Source: Pseudonocardia oroxyli
GTDB lineage: Bacteria > Actinomycetota > Actinomycetes > Mycobacteriales > Pseudonocardiaceae
Length of the DNA stretch: 64,000 nt
Direction: 5' to 3'
Assembly (NCBI RefSeq): GCF_900102195.1
Contig: NZ_FNBE01000021.1
Location: 62,001 to 126,000 of the forward strand
Positions 32,387 through 41,168 of this stretch are shown here, one piece after another. Every line of letters begins with the position of its first letter. The first letter of the stretch is position 1. Position numbers and translations under genes: made by a program. Below the pieces are notes generated by a model that was not told the DNA's origin, did not search any database, and saw nothing but the letters and a program-made list of their open reading frames with translations.

Positions 32387-32922
32387 TCCTCGGCGTCCAA
32401 CCCCACGGTCCCGAGGAGCTTCGCGTCGCTGCGGCGCTGGGCCTCCCGCGCCGCGCTCTCGGCGCGCTCGGTCCGCCAGTCGTGCAGCAGCCGGTTCTGC
32501 AGCGCGAACATCTCGCGCTCCTCCTCCGGCTCGTGGTGGTCGTAGCCCAGCAGGTGCAGGCAGCCGTGCACGGTGAGCAGGTGCAGCTCGTCGTCCATCG
32601 TGTGGCCCGCCTTGACCGCCTGGTCCTTGGCGAACGCCGGGCACAGCACGATGTCCCCGAGCAGCGCGGGCCCGATGTCGGGTGCGTCCGGACGGCGGGT
32701 GTCCTCGGCCAGGTCGTCCATCGGGAAGGCCATGACGTCCGTGGGGCCGGGCTCGTCCATCCACCGTTCGTGCAGCTCGGACATGGCGTCCAGGGTCACG
32801 GCGGTGATCGCGAGCTCGACGGCGGGGCTGACCCGCATCCTGTCCAGCGCATAGCGCGCGACGGACACGATCAGTGACTCGTCGACGGCGACGCCGGACT
32901 CGTTGACGACCTCGATGCTCAC
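32383..32922 (-). CDS. ybeY: Endoribonuclease YbeY
   Basis: 179 aa, GTG start. Single-strand endoribonuclease in 16S rRNA 3' processing and ribosome quality control. The zinc site HxxxHxxxxxH is intact in HGCLHLLGYDHH; ELHERWMDEPGPTDVMAFPM is the conserved substrate region. C-terminal extension of ~25 charged residues (REAQRRSDAKLLGTVGLDAE). Starts an operon ybeY-CorC-CDA-like-lhgO-era in which every junction overlaps. In mycobacteria phoH lies directly upstream; here the dha operon intervenes. Confidence 0.95.
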   Translation of the reverse strand: MSIEVVNESGVAVDESLIVSVARYALDRMRVSPAVELAITAVTLDAMSELHERWMDEPGPTDVMAFPMDDLAEDTRRPDAPDIGPALLGDIVLCPAFAKDQAVKAGHTMDDELHLLTVHGCLHLLGYDHHEPEEEREMFALQNRLLHDWRTERAESAAREAQRRSDAKLLGTVGLDAEE

Positions 32923-32960
32923 GCTTTCCCCTCGGATGTCGGTGGCGTCGAGGGTAGTCG

Positions 32961-35393
32961 TCAGCCTTCCGGGAGCAGTGCGCGGACCGCCTCCGCGTCC
33001 CGAGTTGTCCACAGGTCGGGCGGCAAGCCCGCCGATTCGCGGACCGCCTGCTTGACGCGCGCCACGGCGGGCGGCGCCACGCTCAGCTCCCGCACCCCCA
33101 GCCCGACGAGCAGCCCGACGGCCCGCGGGTCCGCCGCCAGCTCCCCGCACACCGCGGTCGGCACGCCGGTGTCGCAGACCTCCCGGACCAGCCGCAGGAC
33201 CGCCGGGTGCAGGGCGTCGCCGAGCGGGGCCAGCCGCGGGTTCCCGCGCTCCGCGGCGAGGGTGTACTGGGTCAGGTCGTTGGTGCCGATGCTGAAGAAG
33301 TCGACGCCCGCGGCGAACCGGGCCGCCGTGAGCGCCGCGGCGGGGACCTCGACCATGATCCCGACCTGCAGCGCGGCGGGCCCCTCCCGCTCCTGGGCGC
33401 GGGCGAGCGCGGCGCGGGCGGCGTCGAGCTCGGCGGGCACGGTGACCATCGGGAACAGCACGCTGACGGGATGGTCGCGGGCCACCCGGACGATCGCGCG
33501 CAGCTGGTCGTCGAGCAGGTCGGGCCGCGCCAGGGCGAGCCGCAGGCCGCGGACACCGAGGAACGGGTTGGCCTCCGGCGGCTGCGGCAGGTACGGCAGG
33601 GGCTTGTCGCCCCCGACGTCGAGCGTGCGCAGCACCACCCGGCGCCCGCCCATGGCTCGCGCCACGGCTCGGTAGGCGGCCTCCTGCTCGTCGACCGACG
33701 GGGCGCGGCCCCGGTCGAGGAACAGGAACTCGGTGCGGACCAGGCCCGCGAGGTCGGCGCCCGGGGCGGGGTCGGGGGCGCCCGGCTCGGAAGCCGGCTC
33801 CGCCCCGAGGTTGACGCCGACGAGCACGCGGGTGCCGTCCGGCGTGACGGCCGGTTCGTGCCGACGGTCCTCCGCGGCCCGCTCCCGGGCACGCGCCCGG
33901 GCCCGTCGCGCCCGGAAGCGGTCCGGGTCCGGCGGGTCGACCTGCAGCTCGCCGGTGTCGCCGTCGAGGGCGACGAGGGTGCCGTCGGGGGTGTCGAGGA
34001 CCTCCTTCCCCGCCCCGAGCACCGCGGGGATCCCCCGCGCGCGCAGGATGATCACGGCGTGCGCGGTGGGGCTCCCGCCGGCCAGGACCACGCCGGCGGC
34101 CGGGAGGGTGGCGGCCTCGGCGGGCGTCAGGTCGGCCGCGAGGAGCACCGCGCTCTCCGCACCGTCGGGTTCGCGGTCTGCGTGGGCGAGGGCGCGCAGG
34201 ACATCGTCCCCCACGGCCCGGACGTCCGCGGCGCGGGCGCGGAGGTACTCGCCCGGCAGGGCGGCGAGCTGCGCCGCGGCGTCCCGGGCGGCCGACGCCC
34301 ACGCCGCGGCAGCGCTGCGACCTGCGTCGATGCCGGCGTTCGCGACGTCGACGAGGGCCGGGTCGTCGAGCATCAGGAGATGGGCGTCGAAGATCGCCGC
34401 CTCCGCGCCGGGCGTGGCGTCGCGGACCGCGGTGATCGACGCCCTGGCCGCCGCGACCGCCGCGGCGAGCCGGGCGCGCTCGGCGGCCGGCGTGCCCGCG
34501 GGCTCGGCGGGCACCGCGAGCGCGGTGGGCCGGAGCACGCGGGCCGGGCCGAGCGCGATCCCCGGCGACCCGGCCACCGGACCGTGATCCACGAGCGGGG
34601 AGGGCGGCGGTCGCTCGGCGACCGCATCGCTCCCCACGGGTGGATCATCGGCGTCCGCACGGGCGGCGGAGCCCCCCTCGCCGAACCCCCCGGCCGCGAG
34701 GTCGAGCAGCGCCGCCACCGCGTCGCCTGCCTGCAAACCCGTCGCCCGCACCTCGATCTCGTCCCCCGACGCCGCCCCGAGCGCGGCCACCCCGGTGAGT
34801 CCCGCCGCCGAGACCGGCCCGCGCCCGGTCGTGAGGTCGACGAGCTCGACGCGGGCGTCGAACCCGGCGACCGCGCGGACGAGCAGCGCGGCGGGCCGGG
34901 CGTGCAGGCCGTGCGGCGGGGTCACCGTGAACCGCTCCACCCGGTCCGGCCGGGACGCCACGGGGCCGCTCGGCGCCACCGGCTCCTCGCCGAGCTGGGC
35001 GCGCTTGGCGGCGGTGCCCTGGCCGGCCTCGGCGGCGACGGTCACGCGATCGGCACCGCCCGCCGCCGCGACCGCGGCCGCGACCAGACCCTCCACCAGG
35101 GGCGCCGGACAGAGCAGCACCGAGTCCGGGTCGTCGTGGAACTCCAGCGCCAGCTCGGCGGAGAGCACGGCACTGCCCAGGTCCATCAGCACGACGACGC
35201 CCGCCCCGCCGTCCGCCCTGGTCAGCGCCTCGGCGATGGCGGTGGCGTCGGTGCCGAGGGTGTGCTCGTCGAGGCCCGCGGCCACCTCGATGCGGACCGC
35301 GTCCCCCGGCACCATCTCCCGGGCCAGCTCCGCCGCCGCCTCGCCCAGCGCCCGGCTGTGCGAGACGACGACCAGCCCGACCGTGTCCGACAC
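32961..35393 (-). CDS. dhaM: Fused PTS phosphotransferase DhaM-HPr-Enzyme I
   Basis: 810 aa, GTG start. Residues 1-130: DhaM (EIIA-man-like) with phosphorylated H12 in VVVSHSRALGE. Residues ~152-238: HPr with H164 in PHGLHARPAALLVRAV. Residues ~275-810: a full Enzyme I, with H445 in LAGGSPTAHAVIILRARGIP, VRTEFLFLDRG, LRTLDVGGDKPLPYLPQPPE and FFSIGTNDLTQYTLAAERGN for PEP binding. It can pass phosphate from PEP through three histidines to DhaL-ADP. E. coli DhaM carries only a truncated EI part. The HPr-EI linker (residues ~249-270) is encoded by a palindrome at 34584-34647. Confidence 0.95.
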   Translation of the reverse strand: MSDTVGLVVVSHSRALGEAAAELAREMVPGDAVRIEVAAGLDEHTLGTDATAIAEALTRADGGAGVVVLMDLGSAVLSAELALEFHDDPDSVLLCPAPLVEGLVAAAVAAAGGADRVTVAAEAGQGTAAKRAQLGEEPVAPSGPVASRPDRVERFTVTPPHGLHARPAALLVRAVAGFDARVELVDLTTGRGPVSAAGLTGVAALGAASGDEIEVRATGLQAGDAVAALLDLAAGGFGEGGSAARADADDPPVGSDAVAERPPPSPLVDHGPVAGSPGIALGPARVLRPTALAVPAEPAGTPAAERARLAAAVAAARASITAVRDATPGAEAAIFDAHLLMLDDPALVDVANAGIDAGRSAAAAWASAARDAAAQLAALPGEYLRARAADVRAVGDDVLRALAHADREPDGAESAVLLAADLTPAEAATLPAAGVVLAGGSPTAHAVIILRARGIPAVLGAGKEVLDTPDGTLVALDGDTGELQVDPPDPDRFRARRARARARERAAEDRRHEPAVTPDGTRVLVGVNLGAEPASEPGAPDPAPGADLAGLVRTEFLFLDRGRAPSVDEQEAAYRAVARAMGGRRVVLRTLDVGGDKPLPYLPQPPEANPFLGVRGLRLALARPDLLDDQLRAIVRVARDHPVSVLFPMVTVPAELDAARAALARAQEREGPAALQVGIMVEVPAAALTAARFAAGVDFFSIGTNDLTQYTLAAERGNPRLAPLGDALHPAVLRLVREVCDTGVPTAVCGELAADPRAVGLLVGLGVRELSVAPPAVARVKQAVRESAGLPPDLWTTRDAEAVRALLPEG
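34584..34647. repeat. Palindrome inside dhaM, encoding the HPr-EI linker
   Basis: TGATCCAC (34585-34592) and GTGGATCA (34640-34647) are perfect inverted ends; GGGGAG (34597-34602) and CTCCCC (34630-34635) pair within. Same end sequence as the recO terminator hairpin at 24588. It codes residues ~249-270 (PPVGSDAVAERPPPSPLVD), exactly between domains. Confidence 0.65.
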
Positions 35394-35396
35394 CGA

Positions 35397-36023
35397 TCAG
35401 GCCAGGGTGCGCGCCGCCGCCGCGACCAGCAGCGCGGTGGAGGTGGCGCCGGGATCCTGGTGGCCCACGCTGCGTTCGCCCAGGTAGCTGGCGCGCCCCT
35501 TCCGCGCGAGCATCGGGACGGTGGCGTCCCGGCCGGCGTCGGCGGCCCGCGAGGCGGCGGTCAGGGCGTCCGCCAGGGACGCGCCGCTCGACAGGGCGGC
35601 GTCCAGGGCGTCGAGGGCCGGGGACAGGGCGTCGAACATCGTCTTGTCGCCCGCCTCCGGCCTGCCGCGGGCGACCACGCCCTCCAGGCCTGCCCGCAGC
35701 GCCTTCGCGAGCGCCTGCGGGTCGAGCTCGGAGACCTCCCCGGCACTGGTGCCGAACCGCAGGAAGAGCGTGCCGTAGAGCGGGCCGCTCGCCCCGCCGA
35801 CCGTGCTGACCAGCGTCATCCCGACCTTCTTGAACAGCGCGCCGACCGAGTCGAACGACTGGGCGTCGAGTGCCGCGACCACCGCCGCCATGCCGCGCGC
35901 CATGTTGGCGCCGTGGTCGGCGTCCCCGATCGCGGAGTCCAGCGCGGTGAGCGCGTCCTTCTGCTCCTCGACCGACGCCGCGAAGGCCCGGAGCCAGGAG
36001 ACGAGCGAGTCGAGCGACGTCAT
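35397..36023 (-). CDS. dhaL: Dihydroxyacetone kinase subunit DhaL (ADP-binding)
   Basis: 208 aa. Holds a tightly bound ADP that is rephosphorylated by DhaM and used to phosphorylate dihydroxyacetone on DhaK. Nucleotide/Mg site: SAIGDADHGANMARG (Asp-x-Asp-His), TLVSTVGGASGPLYGTLFLR, and ARGRPEAGDKTMFDALSPAL. Length and motifs match PTS-type DhaL, not the ATP-dependent kinase. Start overlaps dhaK (ATGA); three bases separate its stop from dhaM. Confidence 0.95.
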   Translation of the reverse strand: MTSLDSLVSWLRAFAASVEEQKDALTALDSAIGDADHGANMARGMAAVVAALDAQSFDSVGALFKKVGMTLVSTVGGASGPLYGTLFLRFGTSAGEVSELDPQALAKALRAGLEGVVARGRPEAGDKTMFDALSPALDALDAALSSGASLADALTAASRAADAGRDATVPMLARKGRASYLGERSVGHQDPGATSTALLVAAAARTLA

Positions 36024-37006
36024 GCGCCCCACCGGAGGCCGGGGGTGCGCACCGGGGCGTCCCAGAGGGCGAGCAGGTCGTCGTCCGCGCGGAGCAACGT
36101 CACCGAGCAGCCCGCCATGTCCAGGGACGTGATGTAGGGCCCCACCAGCGACCGCGCGACCCGCACGCCCGCCTTCTCCAGCAGCGCCGCGACCTCCCCG
36201 TACATCAGGTACAGCTCCAGCAGGGGCGACGCGCCCATCCCGTTGACGAAGCAGATCACCGGCGCGGACGTGAAGTCGAGGTCCGAGAGCACCGGCTCGA
36301 CCAGCATCTCCGCGATCTCGCGGGCGGGCGCCAGCGGGACCCGACGCCGCCCGGGCTCGCCGTGGATGCCGATCCCGATCTCCATCTCGTCCTCGGGGAG
36401 GTCGAAGGTCGGCTGCCCCGCCGCCGGCACGGTGCACGAGGTCAGCGCCATGCCCATGCTGCGGCCGCGGTCGTTCACCTTCCGGGCCAGGTCCGCCACC
36501 TCGGCCAACGGGCGCCCCTGCTCCGCGGCCGCGCCGACGATCTTCTCCAGCAGCACCGTGGTGCCGACGCCCCGCCTGCCCGCGGTGTAGAGGGAGTCCT
36601 GGACGGCGACGTCGTCGTCCACGACGACCGTCGCCACCTCGGTCTCGACCAGCTCGGCGGCCATCTCGAAGTTCATGACGTCGCCGGTGTAGTTCTTCAC
36701 GATGTGCAGGACGCCCGCGCCGCCGTCCACCCCCTGGGTCGCCGCGACCATCTGGTCGGGGACCGGTGAGGTGAACACCTCGCCCGCGCACGCCGCGTCC
36801 AGCATTCCGGGGCCGACGAAACCGCCGTGCATCGGCTCGTGCCCCGACCCGCCACCGGAGACGAGCCCGACCTTGCCGCGGACCGGCGCGTCGCCTCGGA
36901 AGACGATCCGGTTCTCGTGGTCCACCCGCAGCTCCGGGTGCGCGAGGGCCATCCCGCGCAGCGCCTCGGCGACGACGGAATCCGGATCGTTGATGAGCTT
37001 CTTCAT
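36020..37006 (-). CDS. dhaK: Dihydroxyacetone kinase subunit DhaK
   Basis: 328 aa. Binds dihydroxyacetone covalently through His (H215 in IGIGIHGEPGR), with D109 in IVKNYTGDVMNFEMA as catalytic base, and GLVSGGGSGHEPMHGGFVG in the substrate pocket. First gene of dhaK-dhaL-dhaM. Start ATG 37006 gives the standard N-terminus MKKLINDPDSVVAEALRGMA; the frame is open 92 codons further but runs into the divergent iclR gene. Product dihydroxyacetone phosphate enters glycolysis. Confidence 0.96.
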   Translation of the reverse strand: MKKLINDPDSVVAEALRGMALAHPELRVDHENRIVFRGDAPVRGKVGLVSGGGSGHEPMHGGFVGPGMLDAACAGEVFTSPVPDQMVAATQGVDGGAGVLHIVKNYTGDVMNFEMAAELVETEVATVVVDDDVAVQDSLYTAGRRGVGTTVLLEKIVGAAAEQGRPLAEVADLARKVNDRGRSMGMALTSCTVPAAGQPTFDLPEDEMEIGIGIHGEPGRRRVPLAPAREIAEMLVEPVLSDLDFTSAPVICFVNGMGASPLLELYLMYGEVAALLEKAGVRVARSLVGPYITSLDMAGCSVTLLRADDDLLALWDAPVRTPGLRWGA

Positions 37007-37062
37007 GGGCCCTCCCCATCGGCACTGAGGGTCGGCTCCGCAGGCTCCGCCTTCGAAGACCA

Positions 37063-37077
37063 TTCGGCGATGCCGAA
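37063..37077. promoter_or_regulatory. Palindromic operator candidate between dhaK and iclR-type gene
   Basis: TTCGGCGATGCCGAA is a perfect palindrome of 6-base arms around GAT, centred in the 109-base divergent region, 57 bases from the dhaK start and 38 from the iclR start. IclR proteins bind such dyads; control of both directions is likely. Confidence 0.7.
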
Positions 37078-37115
37078 CGCTAGTATGACCCGACTCACAC
37101 CACAAGGAGTGCGCC

Positions 37116-37841
37116 GTGATCCAGTCCGTCGACCGTGCGCTGCGCGTGCTGGCGGTCCTGCAGGGTGCGCGGCGGCGCAGCCTCGGCGAGATCGCGGCGG
37201 CCATGGGCCTCGCCCCGTCGACGGTGCACGGCATCGTCCGGACGCTGCTCGCGCACGGCATGGTCGTGCAGGAACGCGACACCGGCCTCTACCGCCTGGG
37301 CCCCGCGACGCTCAAGCTCGGCAACGTCTACCTGGACAACCTCGAGCTGCGGGCGCACGCGCAACCGTGGATCGCCGACCTCGCGGCGCAGACGGGGTGC
37401 GGGGTGCGGGTGGCCGTCCCGCTCGGGGGAGACGTCGTGGTGGTCGCCGCCGCGCCGACCCCCGACGAGGTGGGGATCGTGGTCCCGGCGCACGCCTGCG
37501 CGCTGGGCAAGGTCCTGCTGGCGTACGGGATGTGCACCGTGACGGACCCGCGTCCGATGACCGGCGAGACCCAGCTCCCCCCGCGGGACCTGGGCACGGT
37601 GCGCCGGACAGGTCTCGCGAACGAGGTCGAGGAGGCCGTCCTCGGCGAGTGCGGCGCGGCCTCACCCGTGGCGACCGCCGACGAGGTGTGCGGGGCGGTC
37701 GGGCTGGTCGTGCCCGCGGGCGCGTGGCCCCCGGCCCCCGCCACGCTCGACGCGCTGCGCCGCGCCGCCCGCGGGATCAGCCGGGAGCTGGGCGCGAGCA
37801 GCTGGCCGCCCCGGTTCGCCGAGGAGTCCGCGACGGCCTGA
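37116..37841 (+). CDS. IclR-family transcriptional regulator
   Basis: 241 aa. Winged HTH at residues ~1-65 (SVDRALRVLAVLQGARRRSL, EIAAAMGLAPSTVHGIVRTL) and an IclR effector domain at ~75-235 (VAVPLGGDVVVVAAAPTPDE, HACALGKVLLAYGM, CGAVGLVVPAGAWPPAPATL). AAGGAG with good spacing before GTG 37116. Divergent from dhaKLM, so probably senses dihydroxyacetone, glycerol or a related metabolite (inference). Confidence 0.92.
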   Translation: MIQSVDRALRVLAVLQGARRRSLGEIAAAMGLAPSTVHGIVRTLLAHGMVVQERDTGLYRLGPATLKLGNVYLDNLELRAHAQPWIADLAAQTGCGVRVAVPLGGDVVVVAAAPTPDEVGIVVPAHACALGKVLLAYGMCTVTDPRPMTGETQLPPRDLGTVRRTGLANEVEEAVLGECGAASPVATADEVCGAVGLVVPAGAWPPAPATLDALRRAARGISRELGASSWPPRFAEESATA

Positions 37842-37857
37842 ACTCCGGCGGCGCCGC

Positions 37858-38919
37858 TCAGCGCTGTGAGCGGCGGGCCGCGCGGTTCTGGGGCGGGCCG
37901 GTGCGGGGTGCGCTGCGCAGCTGGGGGCGGTTCTGCTGGTCCGCGTCGAACCGGGCGTAGGCGTCCACGATCTCGCCGACCAGGCGGTGGCGCACCACGT
38001 CCTGGCTGGTCAGCTCGGGGAACGCCACGTCGTCGACGCCGAACAGGATCTCCTGGACGACCTTGAGGCCGGAGCGGGTGTTGCCCGGCAGGTCGACCTG
38101 CGTGACGTCACCCGTCACGACGATCTTCGAGCCGAAACCGAGCCGGGTCAGGAACATCTTCATCTGCTCGGGCGTGGTGTTCTGCGCCTCGTCCAGGATG
38201 ATGAACGCGTCGTTCAGCGTGCGGCCGCGCATGTAGGCGAGCGGCGCGACCTCGATCGTGCCCGCCGCGATCAGCTTCGGGATGGACTCGGGGTCGATCA
38301 TGTCGTGCAGCGCGTCGTACAGCGGGCGCAGGTACGGGTCGATCTTCTCGTAGAGCGTGCCGGGCAGGTACCCGAGCCGCTCCCCCGCCTCGACCGCGGG
38401 CCGGGTCAGGATGATCCGGTTGACCTGCTTGGCCTGCAACGCCTGCACGGCCTTCGCCATGGCGAGGTACGTCTTGCCCGTACCGGCGGGGCCGATGCCG
38501 AAGACGATGGTGTGCGCGTCGATCGCGTCGACGTACCGCTTCTGGTTCAGCGTCTTCGGGCGGATCGTCTTCCCGCGCCGGGACACGATGTCCAGCGACA
38601 GCACCTCGGCGGGGGTCTCCCCCTGCAGCGCGGCGACCGCCGGGTCCGCCTCGCCGAGCATCTCGACGGTGCGGCGCACGGTGTCCGCGCCGACCTGCTG
38701 CCCCCGCGAGGCGAGGGTGATCAGCTCGGCGAAGACCCGCTCCGCGAACGCGACGTCCGCCGGGTCGCCGGTGAGGGTGAGCTCGTTGCCGCGCACGTGC
38801 ACGTCCGCGGACAGGAGCTCCTCGGCGGTGCGCAGCGACTCGTCACGCGAGCCGAGCAGCGCGAGCAGCGCGGTGTCCGGGACTGCCATGCGGGACTGGA
38901 CGGGGTCCGGCTGGGTCAC
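37858..38919 (-). CDS. phoH: PhoH-family ATPase
   Basis: 353 aa from GTG 38919. Cytoplasmic P-loop NTPase related to RNA helicases. Walker A GIGPAGTGKTYLAMAKAVQA, Walker B IILDEAQNTT, QMKMFLTRLGFGSKIVVTGD, and the N-terminal KH-like region (HVRGNELTLTGDPADVAFAE). Very close to M. tuberculosis PhoH2-type Rv2368c in the part SRRGKTIRPKTLNQKRYVDA. The basic C-terminal tail (NRAARRSQR) is also shared. ATG 38889 is an alternative start. The frame is open further up, but that part does not look coding. Confidence 0.95.
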   Translation of the reverse strand: MTQPDPVQSRMAVPDTALLALLGSRDESLRTAEELLSADVHVRGNELTLTGDPADVAFAERVFAELITLASRGQQVGADTVRRTVEMLGEADPAVAALQGETPAEVLSLDIVSRRGKTIRPKTLNQKRYVDAIDAHTIVFGIGPAGTGKTYLAMAKAVQALQAKQVNRIILTRPAVEAGERLGYLPGTLYEKIDPYLRPLYDALHDMIDPESIPKLIAAGTIEVAPLAYMRGRTLNDAFIILDEAQNTTPEQMKMFLTRLGFGSKIVVTGDVTQVDLPGNTRSGLKVVQEILFGVDDVAFPELTSQDVVRHRLVGEIVDAYARFDADQQNRPQLRSAPRTGPPQNRAARRSQR

Positions 38920-39185
38920 GTGCTCTGGTCGCCTGCTTCCTGTCGTTCGCGAACCGAGGGGGCTCTGCGGTGATTCCGCCCGGATGTTACCGCCGCCCAC
39001 CGACAGAAGACACGCGAGTAACCGCCTCCGCGCCGACGAGGAACGCGCCGCGGCGACCGGGGGGATGGCCACCGCGACGCGGCCGCGGGCGAACCCGGCG
39101 GCGTCCCCGAGCGGAGCCCGGGGATCCCGTGCTCACCAGGGGGGTGGGTGAGCCGGTGCTGACCCTAGCTCAGATGTTTGCGCAG

Positions 39186-39932
39186 TCACGAAGGCGGTGC
39201 TGCGTGGGCCCGGTCACACCACCGTGCGGACAGGGCTCCGATCGCGCCGAGGGCCACCGCCGCCGCGGTCGAGGCCCGCAGCACCTCCGGACCCAGCCGG
39301 ACGGCCTTCGCACCCGCCGCGACCAGCAGGTCCAGCTCGTCGTCCGACACCCCGCCCTCGGGGCCCACGACCAGCAGCACGTCCCCGGAGACCGGCAGGT
39401 CCGTGGCCGCCAGCACGTCCGTGGCGGACTCGTGCAGCACCAGGATCGGACCGTCGTGCCGGGCGAGTCGCCGGGTGTCGACCGGCTCGCCCACCGCGGG
39501 CACCCACGGCCGCCGCGCCTGCTTGGCGGCCTCGCGCACGGTCGCCCGCCACCGGGCGAGCGCCTTGTCGCCGCGCGGGCCCTGCTCCCACTTCGCGACG
39601 CAGCGGGCCGCCCGCCACGGCAGGATCGCGTCGACCCCCGCCTCGGTGGCGGTCTCCACGGCGAGCTCGCCGCGGTCGCCCTTGACGAGCGCCTGGGCCA
39701 GCGTGATCCGCAGCGGCGGCGCGGGGTGGTGCTCGCGGGAGAGCACCGCGAACTCCACGGTGTCCCTGCCGACGGCCACCGCCTCGGCCCGGGCCAGCGC
39801 GCCCCGGCCGTCGGACAGCCGGACGGTCTCGCCCACCCGGATCCGCTTGACCGCGGCCGCGTGCCTGCCCTCCGGCCCGTCGAGGAGGACCCGCTCGCCC
39901 AGCTCGTCGACCAGGAACAACGCCTCGGTCAC
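39186..39932 (-). CDS. rsmE: 16S rRNA (uracil-1498-N3)-methyltransferase RsmE
   Basis: 248 aa, GTG start. SPOUT-class methyltransferase. N-terminal PUA-like part (RHAAAVKRIRVGETVRLSDG), middle LAQALVKGDRGELAVETATE, and the knotted SAM site (VLLVVGPEGGVSDDELDLLV, RLGPEVLRASTAAAVALGAI). Lies 51 bases after dnaJ on the same strand, as in mycobacteria. The 266-base gap to phoH contains no gene that I could find. Confidence 0.95.
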   Translation of the reverse strand: MTEALFLVDELGERVLLDGPEGRHAAAVKRIRVGETVRLSDGRGALARAEAVAVGRDTVEFAVLSREHHPAPPLRITLAQALVKGDRGELAVETATEAGVDAILPWRAARCVAKWEQGPRGDKALARWRATVREAAKQARRPWVPAVGEPVDTRRLARHDGPILVLHESATDVLAATDLPVSGDVLLVVGPEGGVSDDELDLLVAAGAKAVRLGPEVLRASTAAAVALGAIGALSARWCDRAHAAPPS

Positions 39933-39983
39933 AGCGCCTCGGTCACGGGGTCGCGGAGCCGTTCGGGGGCTCGGTCATCGGCC

Positions 39984-41144
39984 TCACTGCCGGAACAGCC
40001 GACCGAACAGCCCGTGCCCGTTCTTCTGGGCCAGGTCCGGCTGCTCCTCGCCGCGCAGCTTCGCGAGCTGGCGCAACAGGTCGGTCTGCTCCTTGTCGAG
40101 CTTCGTCGGCACCGTGACCTCGACGTGCACGACCAGGTCGCCCTGGCCGTCGATCCGGCCGGTCGAGCGCAGCCGCGGCATCCCCTTGGCCCGCAGCGTG
40201 CGCAGCGTGCCGCTCTGGGTGCCCGGCTCGATGTGCAGGTCCTCGGTGGTCCCGTCGAGCATCGGCAGCGGCAGGGTCGCGCCGAGGGCCGCCGCGGTCA
40301 TCGGCAGCGGCAGCCGGACGTGCAGGTCCGCACCCTCCCGCTGGAAGACCTCGTGCGGGATCTCCTCGACCTCGACGTAGAGGTCTCCGGCCGGACCGCC
40401 CCCCGAACCGACCTCGCCCTGCCCGGCCAGCCGGACGCGCATGCCGTCCGCCACGCCCGCCGGGATCCGGACGCCGACGCTGCGCCGCGCGCGCACCCGC
40501 CCGTCGCCCGCGCACTGCCGGCACGGGTCCGGGATGATCTCGCCGAGCCCGCGGCACTCGGGGCAGGGTCGCGAGGTGACGACCTGGCCCAGGAACGAGC
40601 GCTGCACGCTCTGCACCTCGCCGCGGCCCCCACACGTCGGGCAGCCCTGCGGGGAGGTCCCCGGGGCGCAGCCGTTCCCGCCGCACTGGTCGCACAGCAC
40701 CGCCGTGTCCACGGTCAGCTCGCGCTGCACCCCCGTGGCGCACTCCTCGAGCGTGAGCTGCATCCGGATGAGCGCATCCGCCCCGGGCTGCACGCGGCTG
40801 CGCGGACCGCGCCCGCGCCCGCCGCCCGCACCGCCGAAGAAGGCGTCCATGATGTCGCCGAAACCGAAGGCGGAGAACGGGTCGCCCGCTCCGCCACCGC
40901 CGCCGCGGCCGTTGTCCAACGGGTCGCCGCCCAGATCGACGATCCGGCGCTTCTCCGGGTCGGTCAGCACCTCGTACGCCGTGCTGATCTCGGCGAAGCG
41001 CTCCTGCGCCGCCGGATCGGGGTTGACGTCCGGGTGCAACTCCCGGGCGAGCCGACGGTAGGCCCGCTTCAGTTCGGCGGCGTCCGCGCCCTGCTCGACG
41101 CCCAAGATGCCGTAGTAGTCGCGTGCCACCTGCTGGTTCCCCAT
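39984..41144 (-). CDS. dnaJ: Chaperone DnaJ (DnaJ2 type)
   Basis: 386 aa. J domain (residues ~9-70) with HPD in LARELHPDVNPD, Gly-rich linker (GRGGGGGAGDPFSAFGFGD), four zinc-finger CxxCxGxG-like repeats (CDQCGGNG, CPTCGGRG, CPECRGLG, CRQCAGDG) and C-terminal substrate domains (LPLPMTAAALGATLPLPMLD). Works with DnaK. GTG at codon 6 (VARDYYGIL) would match the mycobacterial N-terminus and is an alternative start. It follows hrcA by 24 bases. Confidence 0.95.
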   Translation of the reverse strand: MGNQQVARDYYGILGVEQGADAAELKRAYRRLARELHPDVNPDPAAQERFAEISTAYEVLTDPEKRRIVDLGGDPLDNGRGGGGGAGDPFSAFGFGDIMDAFFGGAGGGRGRGPRSRVQPGADALIRMQLTLEECATGVQRELTVDTAVLCDQCGGNGCAPGTSPQGCPTCGGRGEVQSVQRSFLGQVVTSRPCPECRGLGEIIPDPCRQCAGDGRVRARRSVGVRIPAGVADGMRVRLAGQGEVGSGGGPAGDLYVEVEEIPHEVFQREGADLHVRLPLPMTAAALGATLPLPMLDGTTEDLHIEPGTQSGTLRTLRAKGMPRLRSTGRIDGQGDLVVHVEVTVPTKLDKEQTDLLRQLAKLRGEEQPDLAQKNGHGLFGRLFRQ

Positions 41145-41168
41145 GAATCCTTCTGCTCGTGTGCCCAC

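Noticed and set aside
37007..37282. 92-residue N-terminal extension of DhaK
   Set aside because: It would overlap the iclR-type gene and operator, and the DhaK family starts at MKKLIND.
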